Assembly (NCBI GenBank): GCA_900299005.1 | Contig: OMID01000097.1 | Location: forward strand, 1-36,976 | Source: Oxalobacteraceae bacterium | Lineage (GTDB): Bacteria; Pseudomonadota; Gammaproteobacteria; Burkholderiales; Burkholderiaceae_D | Reading direction: 5' to 3' | DNA length: 36,976 nt | Shown: positions 36,944 through 36,976 of the stretch, one piece after another | How the letters are laid out: every line of letters starts with the position of its first letter | Position numbering within the stretch: the stretch's first letter is position 1 | Made by a program: the position numbers and the translations under genes | The notes under the pieces: generated by a model | The model's database searches: none | What the model saw: the letters and a program-made list of their open reading frames with translations, nothing else | What the model was told of the DNA's origin: nothing

Positions 36944-36976
36944 GTGCGGAGAGCGTGGGGCTCTCTGGTTGAGGGC

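Noticed and set aside
1-36976. CRISPR array, tRNA, rRNA or prophage
   Set aside because: No regularly spaced short repeats, no tRNA-like cloverleaf and no integrase or phage structural genes were seen.

Overview
The window reads as ordinary chromosome of a betaproteobacterium, most likely of the Burkholderiales. Evidence: recA-recX-DUF2889-sucC-sucD, purM divergent from an AI-2E permease-hda-HAD-pcnB-folK-dNK-panB run, and the hrcA/nadK/recN/hemH/grpE/dnaK/dnaJ cluster are arrangements I associate with that group from memory. No tRNA, rRNA, CRISPR array, prophage or intact insertion sequence is visible. Coding is dense, genes often overlap by 1-14 bases, and the flanks are fairly GC-rich.

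Layout. 1-4860: sucD, sucC, a DUF2889 protein, recX and recA on the minus strand, with a hairpin terminator after sucD and a LexA box in the recA promoter. 5063-9610: a TctD/TctE-like two-component pair followed by both subunits of a DUF4212/VC_2705-type sodium:solute symporter. 9693-12995: circularly permuted ATP-grasp, alpha-E (DUF403) and Anbu proteasome-like protease. 13227-20253: purM on the minus strand, and a tight plus-strand run from an AI-2E-type permease through hda, a HAD phosphatase, pcnB, folK and a deoxynucleoside kinase to panB. 20265-20936: a beta-carbonic anhydrase on the minus strand.

20940-26800 looks different: visibly more AT-rich, with long intergenic spaces and many inverted repeats. 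It holds an RpfF-type (DSF synthase) crotonase with both catalytic glutamates, a heme-oxygenase-like diiron oxidase candidate with a full six-ligand pattern, and an RpfC-type hybrid sensor kinase. This is the most interesting part of the window: a cell-to-cell signalling (DSF) module with an unexpected redox enzyme between synthase and sensor. The regulator RpfG and RpfB are not in the window. The RpfC reading frame appears broken at an eight-base A/T tract near its start, and RpfC carries an extra degenerate receiver-like region.

26949-36788 returns to core genes: dnaJ, dnaK, grpE, hemH, recN and nadK on the minus strand, a HAD hydrolase and hrcA on the plus strand. grpE and dnaK each have a good heat-shock sigma-32 promoter; no CIRCE operator was found although hrcA is present. 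A small element with imperfect terminal inverted repeats and a 32-codon ORF lies after rpfF, and a related sequence sits directly after the Anbu gene. The window ends in a large inverted repeat of the dispersed, non-coding kind.
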